Shown in pieces: positions 44,601-51,296 of a stretch of 64,000 bases of DNA. Position numbers and translations under genes: made by a program. The notes under the pieces were generated by a model. It saw only the letters and a program-made list of their open reading frames with translations, had not been told where the DNA came from and did not search any database. Each line of letters starts with the position of its first letter. Position 1 is the stretch's first letter. Source of the DNA: Tsuneonella litorea (lineage in GTDB: Bacteria > Pseudomonadota > Alphaproteobacteria > Sphingomonadales > Sphingomonadaceae); contig NZ_JAOAMV010000001.1 in NCBI RefSeq assembly GCF_025154015.1, positions 186,001 to 250,000 on the forward strand, in the 5' to 3' direction.

Positions 44601-44698
44601 CGCGCTTCATCAGGTCGGCGGACAACCAGTTGGCGATGGAGCGGCGCCGGGCCGACCGGACCGTCGCGCTGCGCAACATCGAGTTCGACGGCGAGTAA
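41660..44698 (+). CDS. Very large RelA/SpoT-domain protein with an uncharacterised C-terminal region, 1012 aa
   Basis: Residues about 40-210 form a RelA/SpoT nucleotide pyrophosphokinase-like domain. Key parts are R57-x-K59 with S63 and K67 (CRAKEPASLEAKL), DLAKDVAGCRVILY (D85, R90), E162-I-Q-I-Q-T and H171-A-W-A-E with H178. The usual GYRSxH loop is replaced by FFISENW, so the substrate-stacking Tyr is missing. The other ~800 residues look all-helical, possibly repeat-like, and I do not recognise them. It may alter nucleotides or tRNA as an abortive-infection or toxin-type effector. It has no obvious antitoxin partner besides the XRE gene nearby. The start could be ATG 41702, which has a better ribosome-binding site. 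Confidence 0.8.
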   Translation: MPRFADLDAGRERGMTFDEYQTGGMALYADFAEAVSDILEAAIAEQRDLCLQNIQCRAKEPASLEAKLARAGAKADTPIGDLAKDVAGCRVILYTNGDVERFRNSGILRDNFDVDYDRSKMHYPESKEEGAEFFISENWVVTLSEARCALPEYRRFAGLRCEIQIQTILDHAWAEMAHDTIYKPMTDVGFGVAKIEAMRKRLRKVMQEHLQPAGYAFDKIASDYAQLRDGKEMFDGDALAAIRGCDDRNSLEETVERYSNFVLPHFDEYVAAAPDIIDTMSDAAMRAPGMPEVPLRYFNREYPGTRAHAVIVKICRILESGYLLYAAPERMFDAVIAMRSAAATDDERKPIDDLARRFAQYDLHAWKRVGPGIQRVIVDRIAGMEDASLVEAAASATIMLKETLSSTVTGTSWKADAMLLHNGSVVVTDELKQIRRDALGQLERLHGLLADDGAKGNVRHAMLAAGSTPNNAGYTDQLGEVIMDDLARVMGFFAGVIPGLGLEARRHLEVAVHQRYYAYHALPPAMAGNAALVAAQGRLLEAFADVRAALDADPELARYRLLVGYDSVTTSMWAKPGFDYEARKEERFAGIEALIAEVTADTSDEWLARLERFVETRSSDGATFIGLQDFIKRLATTQPDILLSWLPRLSDRLAAWLPGMLHGLWEAGRGPDIDRLLEGWIGEDRHLSSIAYYLQFAEAFRFDLLATITAKGLAAADDAILHNAAIAAARQSAKHPQGLFDEIYLPAARSLASRGVFSWTGGMFNWDQVELLKGLSAEQLDPLLALMTDMPRLGSDGEAMLAVIAAEHVHAVIDLIGRRFQHDSKNGDIRYEDLPHGLHYLRAPLAAAPGEIVAAARAWFDANPAFSQFHGGRLIAELFPNLEHPLYPLLYGQLEQGREGIDFVLSVLRAYEGEKFLHPLLRAIVGFLPTDDELLNIVDIVIDSSGVLVGEYGSVEAQEARKALVAEWEADENEAVRDFAARFIRSADNQLAMERRRADRTVALRNIEFDGE

Positions 44699-44820
44699 AT
44701 GGCTAATTCAGAGCAATTACTCGCGTGAATTGCGACGCGGCTCACAAGCGGTTTTTCAACTCATGGCGGCGGCTATTAGGGTTAATGTTGGCGCAGTTAC
44801 ATGACCGCTTATGGGGTGCG

Positions 44821-44858
44821 AAGCAGCCGATAGGGATTTTCTGAGCGGACGGCTGCTT
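44821..44858. repeat. Inverted repeat downstream of the RelA/SpoT-like gene
   Basis: AAGCAGCCG (44821-44829) is the perfect complement of CGGCTGCTT (44850-44858), with a 20-base loop. The flanking sequence (CATTCACCG, GACCGATTATAGGGCG) looks like a dispersed intergenic repeat of sphingomonads. Termination is possible as the right arm ends in TTTC. Confidence 0.45.
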
Positions 44859-44924
44859 TCGGGCATTCACCGTTCTGGCCGGAATGACCGATTATAGGGC
44901 GCCTTTCGGACGCTTCAGAGGTGC

Positions 44925-45173
44925 TCAAGCGGAGAGTGTCTTGCTCACCAGCTCCGGAGCAGTGCCGCTGCCAATAAAGTGGATCCCCTCTGCTCGAAGC
45001 GCTTTCAGAACACGATCAATCACATAGTCACTGACCTTTTCTCCCTGCTCCAACCTCCGCAGAGACGAGAGGCTGATCCCGGCGAGACTAGCCAGCTCTT
45101 CCCGCGAGATGTTCAATAGACCTCGCGCGGCGACGCACGAATGGCCCGAAAGCTGGAAGGCGAGCGAATCCAT
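44925..45173 (-). CDS. XRE-family helix-turn-helix regulator, 82 aa
   Basis: A compact Cro/CI-type DNA-binding protein: ARGLLNISREELASLAGISLSSLRRLEQGEKVSDYVIDRVLKALRAEGIHF. Start ATG 45173 is chosen because the 44 residues encoded upstream are unlike this family. It is convergent with the RelA/SpoT-like gene and divergent from the recombinase module, so it may control one or both. It could equally be the regulator that keeps the island quiet. Confidence 0.78.
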   Translation of the reverse strand: MDSLAFQLSGHSCVAARGLLNISREELASLAGISLSSLRRLEQGEKVSDYVIDRVLKALRAEGIHFIGSGTAPELVSKTLSA

Positions 45174-45234
45174 CCGCTGATTATGCGAAAGCTGCGGCTG
45201 GACTGCTAGCCACATTCGAGCATGTGTCGCTGAT

Positions 45235-45459
45235 ATGGCGAGGCGAGAACGCAGCGATACTCCCGATCTGGTGCAGCACCTCCTGCTTGAGGCCGGAAGG
45301 CTCATGGAAGACGCCGCCCCTGATCTTGCGCTCGCCAGATCCGACGATCCTCTGGTTCAGGAAGCGCGGATCGAACGCGTCGTGCAACTCTCCGATAGTC
45401 TCCGTTCGCTGGCGCAAGCTGCGAGGGTTCTTCATCGGGCGGCCTCTGGCTGGGACTGA
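45235..45459 (+). CDS. Hypothetical protein, 74 aa, before the recombinase module
   Basis: A short helical protein (LVQHLLLEAGRLMEDAAPDLALAR, then VQEARIERVVQLSDSLRSLAQAARVLHRA). Proteins of this look often precede DUF3489/DUF2924/recombinase groups in alphaproteobacteria, which favours it being real. No clear ribosome-binding site precedes ATG 45235, and I recognise no domain. Confidence 0.5.
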   Translation: MARRERSDTPDLVQHLLLEAGRLMEDAAPDLALARSDDPLVQEARIERVVQLSDSLRSLAQAARVLHRAASGWD

Positions 45460-45618
45460 TCAAAGCGAAATCCATTCGACTTCGTGCTCCAAGCAAGCAT
45501 TGGTCTTCATGTGAATCGCTGCCAGCCTCATTGGCGGCAGCAGCCCTGATCGGCTCGATCGGCAGGGCTCTGGGTGGTGGGAGCAGCGATGGCCGCTGGT
45601 CCGACAGGAGCACCATCC

Positions 45619-46014
45619 ATGACAAAGACTGCCAACAACACGCCTAAGAAAAAGCCACGCCGGATGGCGCGGGAGCCTCAGCCGAAGATCACCCCAGTGG
45701 CGGCATCAGCGGGGACGGCCGATCACGCCAACCATGCTTCCGCCTTGCCATCAGCGAGCGATGCCAAGCCGCCGACGAAGACGGCTGCGATCCTGGGCCT
45801 ACTCACGCGAAGTGAAGGCGCAACGCTGGATCAGCTTGTCGAGGCGACCGGGTGGCTGCCGCACACCACTCGGGCAGCGCTGACGGGCCTCAAGAAGAAG
45901 GGCTTTGAGATCACCAGCATCAAGGTTGACGGTGTGCGCACGTACCGGGTGACCGATAAGCGTGAGCTCGGCGCTGCTGACGAACGCCAACCCGCCGGAA
46001 CCATCGACGCATGA
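45619..46014 (+). CDS. DUF3489 domain protein, 131 aa
   Basis: A basic, low-complexity N-terminus is followed by the DUF3489 core TKTAAILGLLTRSEGATLDQLVEATGWLPHTTRAALTGLKKKGFEITSIKVDGVRTYRV, a winged-helix-like module. ATG 45619 follows AGGAG at normal spacing; an upstream in-frame ATG (45574) is less well supported. The stop overlaps the DUF2924 start by 4 bp. The family is almost always found with DUF2924 and a large serine recombinase, so a role in excision or integration control is likely but undefined. Confidence 0.82.
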   Translation: MTKTANNTPKKKPRRMAREPQPKITPVAASAGTADHANHASALPSASDAKPPTKTAAILGLLTRSEGATLDQLVEATGWLPHTTRAALTGLKKKGFEITSIKVDGVRTYRVTDKRELGAADERQPAGTIDA

Positions 46015-46466
46015 CCATCGAACAGCGCGTCGCGGCCATTGCAGCGATGCCCTCTGCCGAGCGCAAGGCGGAGTGGCATCGCCGCATGGGCACAGCCGCA
46101 CCTCCGGCTTTCGGCGCGGGCCTGCTGGCCCGCGCCCTTGCGCATGATGTCCAGGTCAAGGCACTGGGCGGCGGTCTGACCAAGGCCGAGCTGCGCCGTC
46201 TTGCTCAGCTCAACAGCAAGGATGATCGTGTTCGCGACGGCGCAGCAGCCGGTCCGGTCAAGCCCGGCACATGGCTATCGCGTACCTGGCACGGCGAAGT
46301 CCACCAGGTCGTCGTGCTCGAAGGCAGCTACGAGTACAGGGGAGTGCGCTATCGCTCGCTGTCCGAGATCGCCCGGCTCATCACCGGTACGCAGTGGTCG
46401 GGGCCGCGCTTCTTTGGCCTGCACAGCCCGCGGCTCGGCAAACTGGCAGTGCGGCGCGATGGCTAG
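46011..46466 (+). CDS. DUF2924 domain protein, 151 aa
   Basis: The conserved features are the helical N-terminal part (GLLARALAHDVQVKALGGG) and the C-terminal beta-rich unit GTWLSRTWHGEVHQVVVLEGSYEYRGVRYRSLSEIARLITGTQWSGPRFFGL, which reads like a small nucleic-acid-binding domain. It overlaps DUF3489 by 4 bp and the recombinase by 8 bp, indicating a translationally coupled three-gene unit. It probably helps the recombinase as a directionality or accessory factor; that is inferred from linkage. Confidence 0.85.
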   Translation: MTIEQRVAAIAAMPSAERKAEWHRRMGTAAPPAFGAGLLARALAHDVQVKALGGGLTKAELRRLAQLNSKDDRVRDGAAAGPVKPGTWLSRTWHGEVHQVVVLEGSYEYRGVRYRSLSEIARLITGTQWSGPRFFGLHSPRLGKLAVRRDG

Positions 46467-48129
46467 CGAGTCTCCCAAGCGCCTGCGCTGCGCCATTTAC
46501 ACGCGCAAGAGCACTGAGGAGGGGCTCGAGAAAGCGTTCAATAGCCTCGATGCACAGCGTGAAGCCTGTGCTGCCTACATTCTGTCCCAGCGACATGAAG
46601 GGTGGTCCTTGCTGCCGGACCTCTACGACGACGGCGGGTTCACAGGGGGCAACATGGACCGTCCTGGACTCCAGCAGCTGCTCGCCGATGTTCGCAGCGG
46701 CAAGGTCGACGTGGTCGTCGTCTACAAGGTCGATCGGTTGACCCGCAGCCTCGCCGACTTTGCCAAGATAGTTGAGGTGCTTGATGAGATGGGCGCCTCC
46801 TTTGTCAGCGTCACGCAGGCGTTCAACACCACCAGTTCGATGGGCAGGCTGACCCTCAACGTGCTCCTCTCGTTTGCGCAGTTCGAGCGCGAGGTCATCT
46901 CAGAGCGCATCCGCGACAAGGTCGCTGCCTCGAAGGCGAAGGGCATGTGGATGGGCGGTCCCGTGGCGCTCGGGTACCGAGTTGAGGACCGCAGGCTGGT
47001 TGTGGTGTCTCAAGAGGCTGAGACTGTCCGCAATATCATGCGGCGCTACCTGAAATCGCAGAACATCTTCGAGCTGCTCGATGAACTCGAGCGCGACGGC
47101 ATTGTTAGCAAGAAAGTGAAAGGACGCGACGGCACGTTCCGCGGCGGAGTGCCTTTCAAGCGGGGAGCGCTCTACCACCTGCTCTCCAATCGCCTCTACC
47201 TCGGGCTGACAATGCATAAGGGCAAGGCTTACGAGGGGCAGCACGACGCGATCGTCGATGCCGAGTTGTTCGACGCGGTGCAGGCCAAGCTCGCCGAACG
47301 AACTAACCCGCGGACTTCCGCCAAGGCGCAGCGCCGAGTCAGTTTGCTAGCCGGAATGATTTGCGACGAGCACGATCGGCCGATGTCGCCCTACCACACC
47401 CGCAACCACGGCCGACGCTACAGCTACTACGCTTCAAACCGTGGCGACGGTTCGCGAGAGCAGTCATTGCGGCTGCCAGCAGGCGAGCTTGATGCAGGCG
47501 TTCGCACGGCATTATCCGCGCTGCTCTCGAATTCGCAGGTTCTGCATCGCCAACATCAGTTGCTCGACCCGGCCCAGCTGTTCGCCTTGCTCGATCACTG
47601 CGCAGACCTCGCCGAACGACTTCGGACGATGACCATCGCCGAGATCCGCTTGCTGCTCGGCCAGCTCGATCTGCGGGTGGTGGTCAGCCGCGATTGCCTC
47701 ATGGCGACCATAAGCTCGAGATCCCTGCTCGCGCTGGCAGAAATTGAGAGCGAGGTTGATAGCCGCATCCATCTGGCGGTGCCGGCAACCACCGATTGGT
47801 TCGGACACGAACAGCGCCTCCGACTTGAACCGCCCAGCAATGGCGCCGCCCCTCCCGATCACCGTCTGGTCGAACTGGCGGCTCGCGGGTTCGCATCGCG
47901 CGACCAGCTACTCGCGATGACGGCTGACGAGTTGGCCTCCATGCCTGTCACTCAGCACAGGCATCTCGAGCGGACTGCGCGGCTGGCCTATCTCGCGCCG
48001 GACATTGTTCGCGCCATAGCCGATGGACGCCAACCCAAGTCACTAACCGCGCGTAAGCTCGCGCGGCTGGGATCGCTGCCGATGGAATGGTCCGAGCAGC
48101 GCGCCATGCTCGGCTTCGCAGCCGACTGA
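46459..48129 (+). CDS. Large serine recombinase, 556 aa
   Basis: A site-specific DNA recombinase. The catalytic serine is S18 (AIYTRKSTEEG). The resolvase domain continues with VVVYKVDRLTRSLADF and FERE(V)ISERIRDK. A recombinase domain and zinc-ribbon part follow (SLLAGMICDEHDRPMSPYHTRNHGRRYSYYASNR, where only one Cys is retained), then a long C-terminal region. ATG 46459 overlaps the upstream stop by 8 bp. Its gene ends 190 bp from a tRNA-Lys gene, so it probably integrated the neighbouring island. Confidence 0.92.
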   Translation: MASESPKRLRCAIYTRKSTEEGLEKAFNSLDAQREACAAYILSQRHEGWSLLPDLYDDGGFTGGNMDRPGLQQLLADVRSGKVDVVVVYKVDRLTRSLADFAKIVEVLDEMGASFVSVTQAFNTTSSMGRLTLNVLLSFAQFEREVISERIRDKVAASKAKGMWMGGPVALGYRVEDRRLVVVSQEAETVRNIMRRYLKSQNIFELLDELERDGIVSKKVKGRDGTFRGGVPFKRGALYHLLSNRLYLGLTMHKGKAYEGQHDAIVDAELFDAVQAKLAERTNPRTSAKAQRRVSLLAGMICDEHDRPMSPYHTRNHGRRYSYYASNRGDGSREQSLRLPAGELDAGVRTALSALLSNSQVLHRQHQLLDPAQLFALLDHCADLAERLRTMTIAEIRLLLGQLDLRVVVSRDCLMATISSRSLLALAEIESEVDSRIHLAVPATTDWFGHEQRLRLEPPSNGAAPPDHRLVELAARGFASRDQLLAMTADELASMPVTQHRHLERTARLAYLAPDIVRAIADGRQPKSLTARKLARLGSLPMEWSEQRAMLGFAAD

Positions 48130-48318
48130 CCGCAAATCACGTTTTAGGACGCGATTTCGAACTCGGAGAATCTCGGACGATTTGCCGGCTCCGGCGCGTG
48201 CCAGAGTGTCTCTATCCCACAAACCTGGCGGAACGAGCCCGCAAGAATGGCGGAATTCCGGGAGTTCTTGGCGCAGTTCTCCGGCGGCCGATGAATCCGG
48301 GAATTCGGTGTGACTGCG

Positions 48319-48394
48319 TGGTGAGCCCTGCTGGGTTCGAACCAGCGACCTACTGATTAAAAGTCAGTTGCTCTACCGACTGAGCTAAGGGCCC
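48319..48394 (-). tRNA. tRNA-Lys (anticodon TTT)
   Basis: On the minus strand it begins GGGCCCTTAGCTCAGTCGGT and ends AGGGCTCACCA. The acceptor stem GGGCCCT/AGGGCTC has one G-T pair. The anticodon arm is ACTGA-CTTTTAA-TCAGT, giving UUU, and the T arm is GCTGG-TTCGAAC-CCAGC. The 3' CCA is encoded. It separates the recombinase island from the chromosomal backbone. Confidence 0.96.
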
Positions 48395-48420
48395 GACGCA
48401 ACCGTGCGGCAGGCGGGGCC

Positions 48421-48915
48421 CTAGGCCAGCGGATTGCCGCGGGTCAAGCGCGCATGGAGATGGGCAAGGGTCAGGCCTGTCAGCGGGTCGCGCCACTCGG
48501 GTGCGATCGCCGCGGCCGGCCTCAGGACGAAGGCGCGGCGGCGGAACAGCGGGTGCGGCACCACGAGGCGGTCGCTGGCCCACGCCCCCCCGCTCCACAG
48601 GATCAGGTCGAGGTCGAGCACCCGGGCGCCCCACCGCGCGCCGCGCCGGCGGCGGCCGAAATCGCGCTCGATGGCCTGCAGCACGTCGAGCAGCCCTTCG
48701 GGCGCCAGCGCGCTGGCGATCACGGCGGCGGCGTTGGCGTAGCGGCGGCGCGAGGGGCCGAGCGGGACGCTCGCGATCACCGGCGAGGCGACCTCGACGC
48801 GGGCGCCGGCCTTGTCCAGTGCCGCGAGCGCCGCGGCGATCACACTTCGCGGGTTGCCGTAGCGGGGATGCCGCACGTTCGACCCCAGCGCGACCAGGTA
48901 GCGGTGCGCGGTCAG
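48421..48915 (-). CDS. folK: 2-amino-4-hydroxy-6-hydroxymethyldihydropteridine pyrophosphokinase (folate synthesis), 164 aa
   Basis: Transfers pyrophosphate from ATP to hydroxymethyldihydropterin in folate biosynthesis. Motifs are YLVALGSN at the N-terminus, a pterin-binding SVPLGPSRRRYANAA, and the signature WGARVLDLDLILW followed by VPHPLFRRRAFVL. No ATG, GTG or TTG is near the conserved start; the frame reads CTG ACC GCG CAC CGC TAC CTG GTC. The CTG overlaps the amidase TGA as CTGA, with GAGGA just upstream, so it is probably a CTG start. It is the second gene of an operon with the amidase. Confidence 0.88.
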   Translation of the reverse strand: MTAHRYLVALGSNVRHPRYGNPRSVIAAALAALDKAGARVEVASPVIASVPLGPSRRRYANAAAVIASALAPEGLLDVLQAIERDFGRRRRGARWGARVLDLDLILWSGGAWASDRLVVPHPLFRRRAFVLRPAAAIAPEWRDPLTGLTLAHLHARLTRGNPLA

Positions 48916-49775
48916 ACGTCCTCGCAGATCCGGCCGTAGAGCTGCGGGCGCCGGTCGCGGAAGAACCCCATGCCCGCGCGGTGCCTCGCCGCCCGGTCGA
49001 GGTCGATCGTGGCCACGAGAGCGCCGGCTTCCGCGGCTCCGTATTCGCAATGGAAATCGCCCCACTCGTCGGTCACGAAACTGTGGCCGTAGAACGTCTG
49101 CCCGTCTTCGGTGCCGATGCGGTTGGCGGCGATAACCGGCATGCAGTTCGACACCGCATGGCCGAGCATGGCGCGGCGCCACATCCGGCTGGTATCGAGC
49201 GCGGCATCGTAGGGTTCGGAACCGATCGCGGTGGGATAGAACAGGAGTTCGGCACCCATCAGCGCCATGACCCGCGCGCTTTCGGGATACCACTGGTCCC
49301 AGCAGATGCCGACGCCGATGCGGGTCCCGAACACGTCCCACACCTTGAACCCGTCGTTGCCGGGCCGGAAATAGTACTTTTCCTCATAGCCGGGGCCGTC
49401 GGGAATGTGGCTCTTGCGGTAGGTGCCCATGATCTCGCCGTCGGCGCCGATCATTGCCAGCGTGTTGTAGTAATGGTGCCCGTCGCGCTCGAAGAAGCTG
49501 GTGGGGATCGCGACCCGGAGCGCCTTGGCGAGCTTCTGCATCGCCAGGACCGAGGGGTCGTCCAGCGTCGGTCGCGCCCGCGCGAAGAAGGCCTCCTCCT
49601 CCACCTTGCAGAAGTAGGGCCCGGAGAAGAGTTCGGGCGGGAGGATTACCTGCGCTCCCTTGTTCGCAGCGTCCTCGACCAACGAGGAAACGGCGGCGAT
49701 GTTCGCCGCCGCGTCGTCGGACGAGAGGTCGAGCTGAAGCGCGGCGACGGTGAGGGTGCGTTCGCTGGAGGCCAT
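48912..49775 (-). CDS. aguB: N-carbamoylputrescine amidase, 287 aa
   Basis: A nitrilase-superfamily amidase that hydrolyses N-carbamoylputrescine to putrescine, CO2 and ammonia. The catalytic triad is E48 (LPPELFSGPYF), K122 (YRKSHIPDGPGY) and C159 (GICWDQWYPE). The length and the HIPDGPGYEEKYYFRPG stretch match AguB closely. The usual partner agmatine deiminase is not in the window. It is upstream of folK, with stop and presumed start overlapping. Confidence 0.92.
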   Translation of the reverse strand: MASSERTLTVAALQLDLSSDDAAANIAAVSSLVEDAANKGAQVILPPELFSGPYFCKVEEEAFFARARPTLDDPSVLAMQKLAKALRVAIPTSFFERDGHHYYNTLAMIGADGEIMGTYRKSHIPDGPGYEEKYYFRPGNDGFKVWDVFGTRIGVGICWDQWYPESARVMALMGAELLFYPTAIGSEPYDAALDTSRMWRRAMLGHAVSNCMPVIAANRIGTEDGQTFYGHSFVTDEWGDFHCEYGAAEAGALVATIDLDRAARHRAGMGFFRDRRPQLYGRICEDV

Positions 49776-49844
49776 GCCCGCGGCCTATTTCTCCCGCGGC
49801 GCGAAGTCCACCCGAATGCGCCGTTCACCGCCCCGCGGCGCGCC

Positions 49845-50663
49845 TCAGCGCTTGCGGAACAGCAAGGTCATCCGGTCGCTCTCGCCCAGGGTGCGCAGAT
49901 CGTCACGTTTCGTGCGCAGGGTGGGCGGCATCTCCCACACGCCCTCGGGGTAATCGGCGGTATCGCGCGGGTTGGCGTTGATCTCGCTTGCGCCGACGAG
50001 GTCGAACCCCATCGCCTCGACGAAACCGACAACGTCCGACTGGCGCAGGTATCCCCTGGTGCCGTTGCTGTAGTCGCCATCAGCCCACTCGGGTGCGCGG
50101 TGCTGAACGATCCCGAGCATGCCCCCGGGCTTCAGCAGATCGCGCATCGCCTTCAGTTCGCTGTCGGCAAAGTTCCAGCGCATCATGTTGTGCATCATGC
50201 GTATGACCAGGATCCGGTCGAAGGTGCCCTTGTCGGCGTCGGTGATCCCGTCGAGCGTGAGCGCCGATGTGCCCGCTGCGGGACGCGCGGTCCAGCCCTC
50301 CACCTTTGCCGCAAAGCCCGCCGCGCCCTGGCGAATGCCTTCCCGCGTCTTTTCGTCGAAGATACCCTCCTCGGGCGTGAAATAGAGCCCGACCAGCCGC
50401 CCCTTCGGGCTCAGGTAGTTGCCGAGCACGCGGGAGTACCATCCGCCGCCGGGCGCATATTCGCCGACCTTCATGTCGGGCTCGACCTGGAAGAAGGCGA
50501 GCGTTTCGGCCGGGTGGCGATACTGGTCGCGCGCCGCGTCCTGCGCGCGGTTGTCGCGCGCCAGCGCGGCCGCAGCTGCCGCCTCGATCGAAACCGGGTC
50601 GTGAGCGGCCGCAGGGGCCGCCAGCAGGAGCGAGAGGGCAAGAAAAGTGTAACCTGAACGCAC
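49845..50663 (-). CDS. Exported SAM-dependent methyltransferase-like protein, 272 aa
   Basis: A class I methyltransferase fold with MKVGEYAPGGGWYSRVLGNYL as motif I and LKPGGMLGIVQHRA later, following an N-terminal signal-like segment (YTFLALSLLLAAPAAAHD). GTG 50663 is chosen because GGGAGAG precedes it and it begins the signal peptide. A secreted methyltransferase is odd since SAM is cytosolic; this group of periplasmic methyltransferase-like proteins is widespread but of unknown function. It may have lost catalysis. Confidence 0.78.
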   Translation of the reverse strand: MRSGYTFLALSLLLAAPAAAHDPVSIEAAAAAALARDNRAQDAARDQYRHPAETLAFFQVEPDMKVGEYAPGGGWYSRVLGNYLSPKGRLVGLYFTPEEGIFDEKTREGIRQGAAGFAAKVEGWTARPAAGTSALTLDGITDADKGTFDRILVIRMMHNMMRWNFADSELKAMRDLLKPGGMLGIVQHRAPEWADGDYSNGTRGYLRQSDVVGFVEAMGFDLVGASEINANPRDTADYPEGVWEMPPTLRTKRDDLRTLGESDRMTLLFRKR

Positions 50664-50762
50664 GAATACTCTCCCGAAAAGCCAGGATCGCAAGAGTAGC
50701 CGCAACCCGCCGGCTGACAAGGGGAACCAGGCTTCCTATCTCCCCCACCAAAGGAGAATGGC

Positions 50763-51296
50763 ATGAGCGAACAGGCAATCGTCGCAGGCGGATGCTTCTG
50801 GTGTACCGAGGCAGTCTTCCGCGACGTCGTCGGAGTGAGCGCGGTCGAGAGCGGGTATATCGGCGGCCACGTCGAGAACCCGAGTTACAAGGAGGTATGT
50901 TCGGGCAGCACCGGCCACGCGGAAGCCATCCGGGTCACCTATGACCCCGCCTCGATCACATTGCCGGAAATCTACGACGTCTTCCTCGGCACCCACGATC
51001 CGACCCAGCTCAATCGCCAGGGCAACGATGTCGGCACGCAGTACCGCAGCGCGATCTTTCCGCTCGACGACGCCCAGCGCGCCGAGGCGGAGGCCGCCAT
51101 CGCGCGCTGGAACGACGAGCATCCGGGCCAGCAGGCGGTGACCACGATCGAGGGGCCGGGCGAATGGTACCCGGCCGAGGATTACCACCAGGAGTACTGG
51201 GAGGGCGAAGGCAAGAGCAATCCCTATTGCCTCGCGGTCATTCCGCCCAAGCTGATGAAGCTCAGGAAGAGCTTCCAGGACAAGGTGAAGGCCTAG
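50763..51296 (+). CDS. msrA: Peptide methionine sulfoxide reductase A, 177 aa
   Basis: Reduces the S-form of methionine sulfoxide in proteins. The catalytic GGCFWCTEA has C11. The tail GPGEWYPAEDYHQEYWE is the other family hallmark, and GNDVGTQYRSAI is also present. ATG 50763 follows AAAGGAGAATGGC with a near-consensus ribosome-binding site. It converges with the rRNA methyltransferase gene, the two stop codons overlapping by 4 bp. Confidence 0.95.
   Translation: MSEQAIVAGGCFWCTEAVFRDVVGVSAVESGYIGGHVENPSYKEVCSGSTGHAEAIRVTYDPASITLPEIYDVFLGTHDPTQLNRQGNDVGTQYRSAIFPLDDAQRAEAEAAIARWNDEHPGQQAVTTIEGPGEWYPAEDYHQEYWEGEGKSNPYCLAVIPPKLMKLRKSFQDKVKA

Noticed and set aside
44821-44858. Inverted repeat considered as an attachment site of the recombinase
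   Set aside because: Large serine recombinases use short non-repeated att cores, and no matching second site was found near the tRNA; it looks more like a dispersed intergenic repeat.
48501-50657. A 718-codon plus-strand frame
   Set aside because: Antisense to folK, the amidase and the methyltransferase; composition is Arg/Gly/Ala-rich with no domain.
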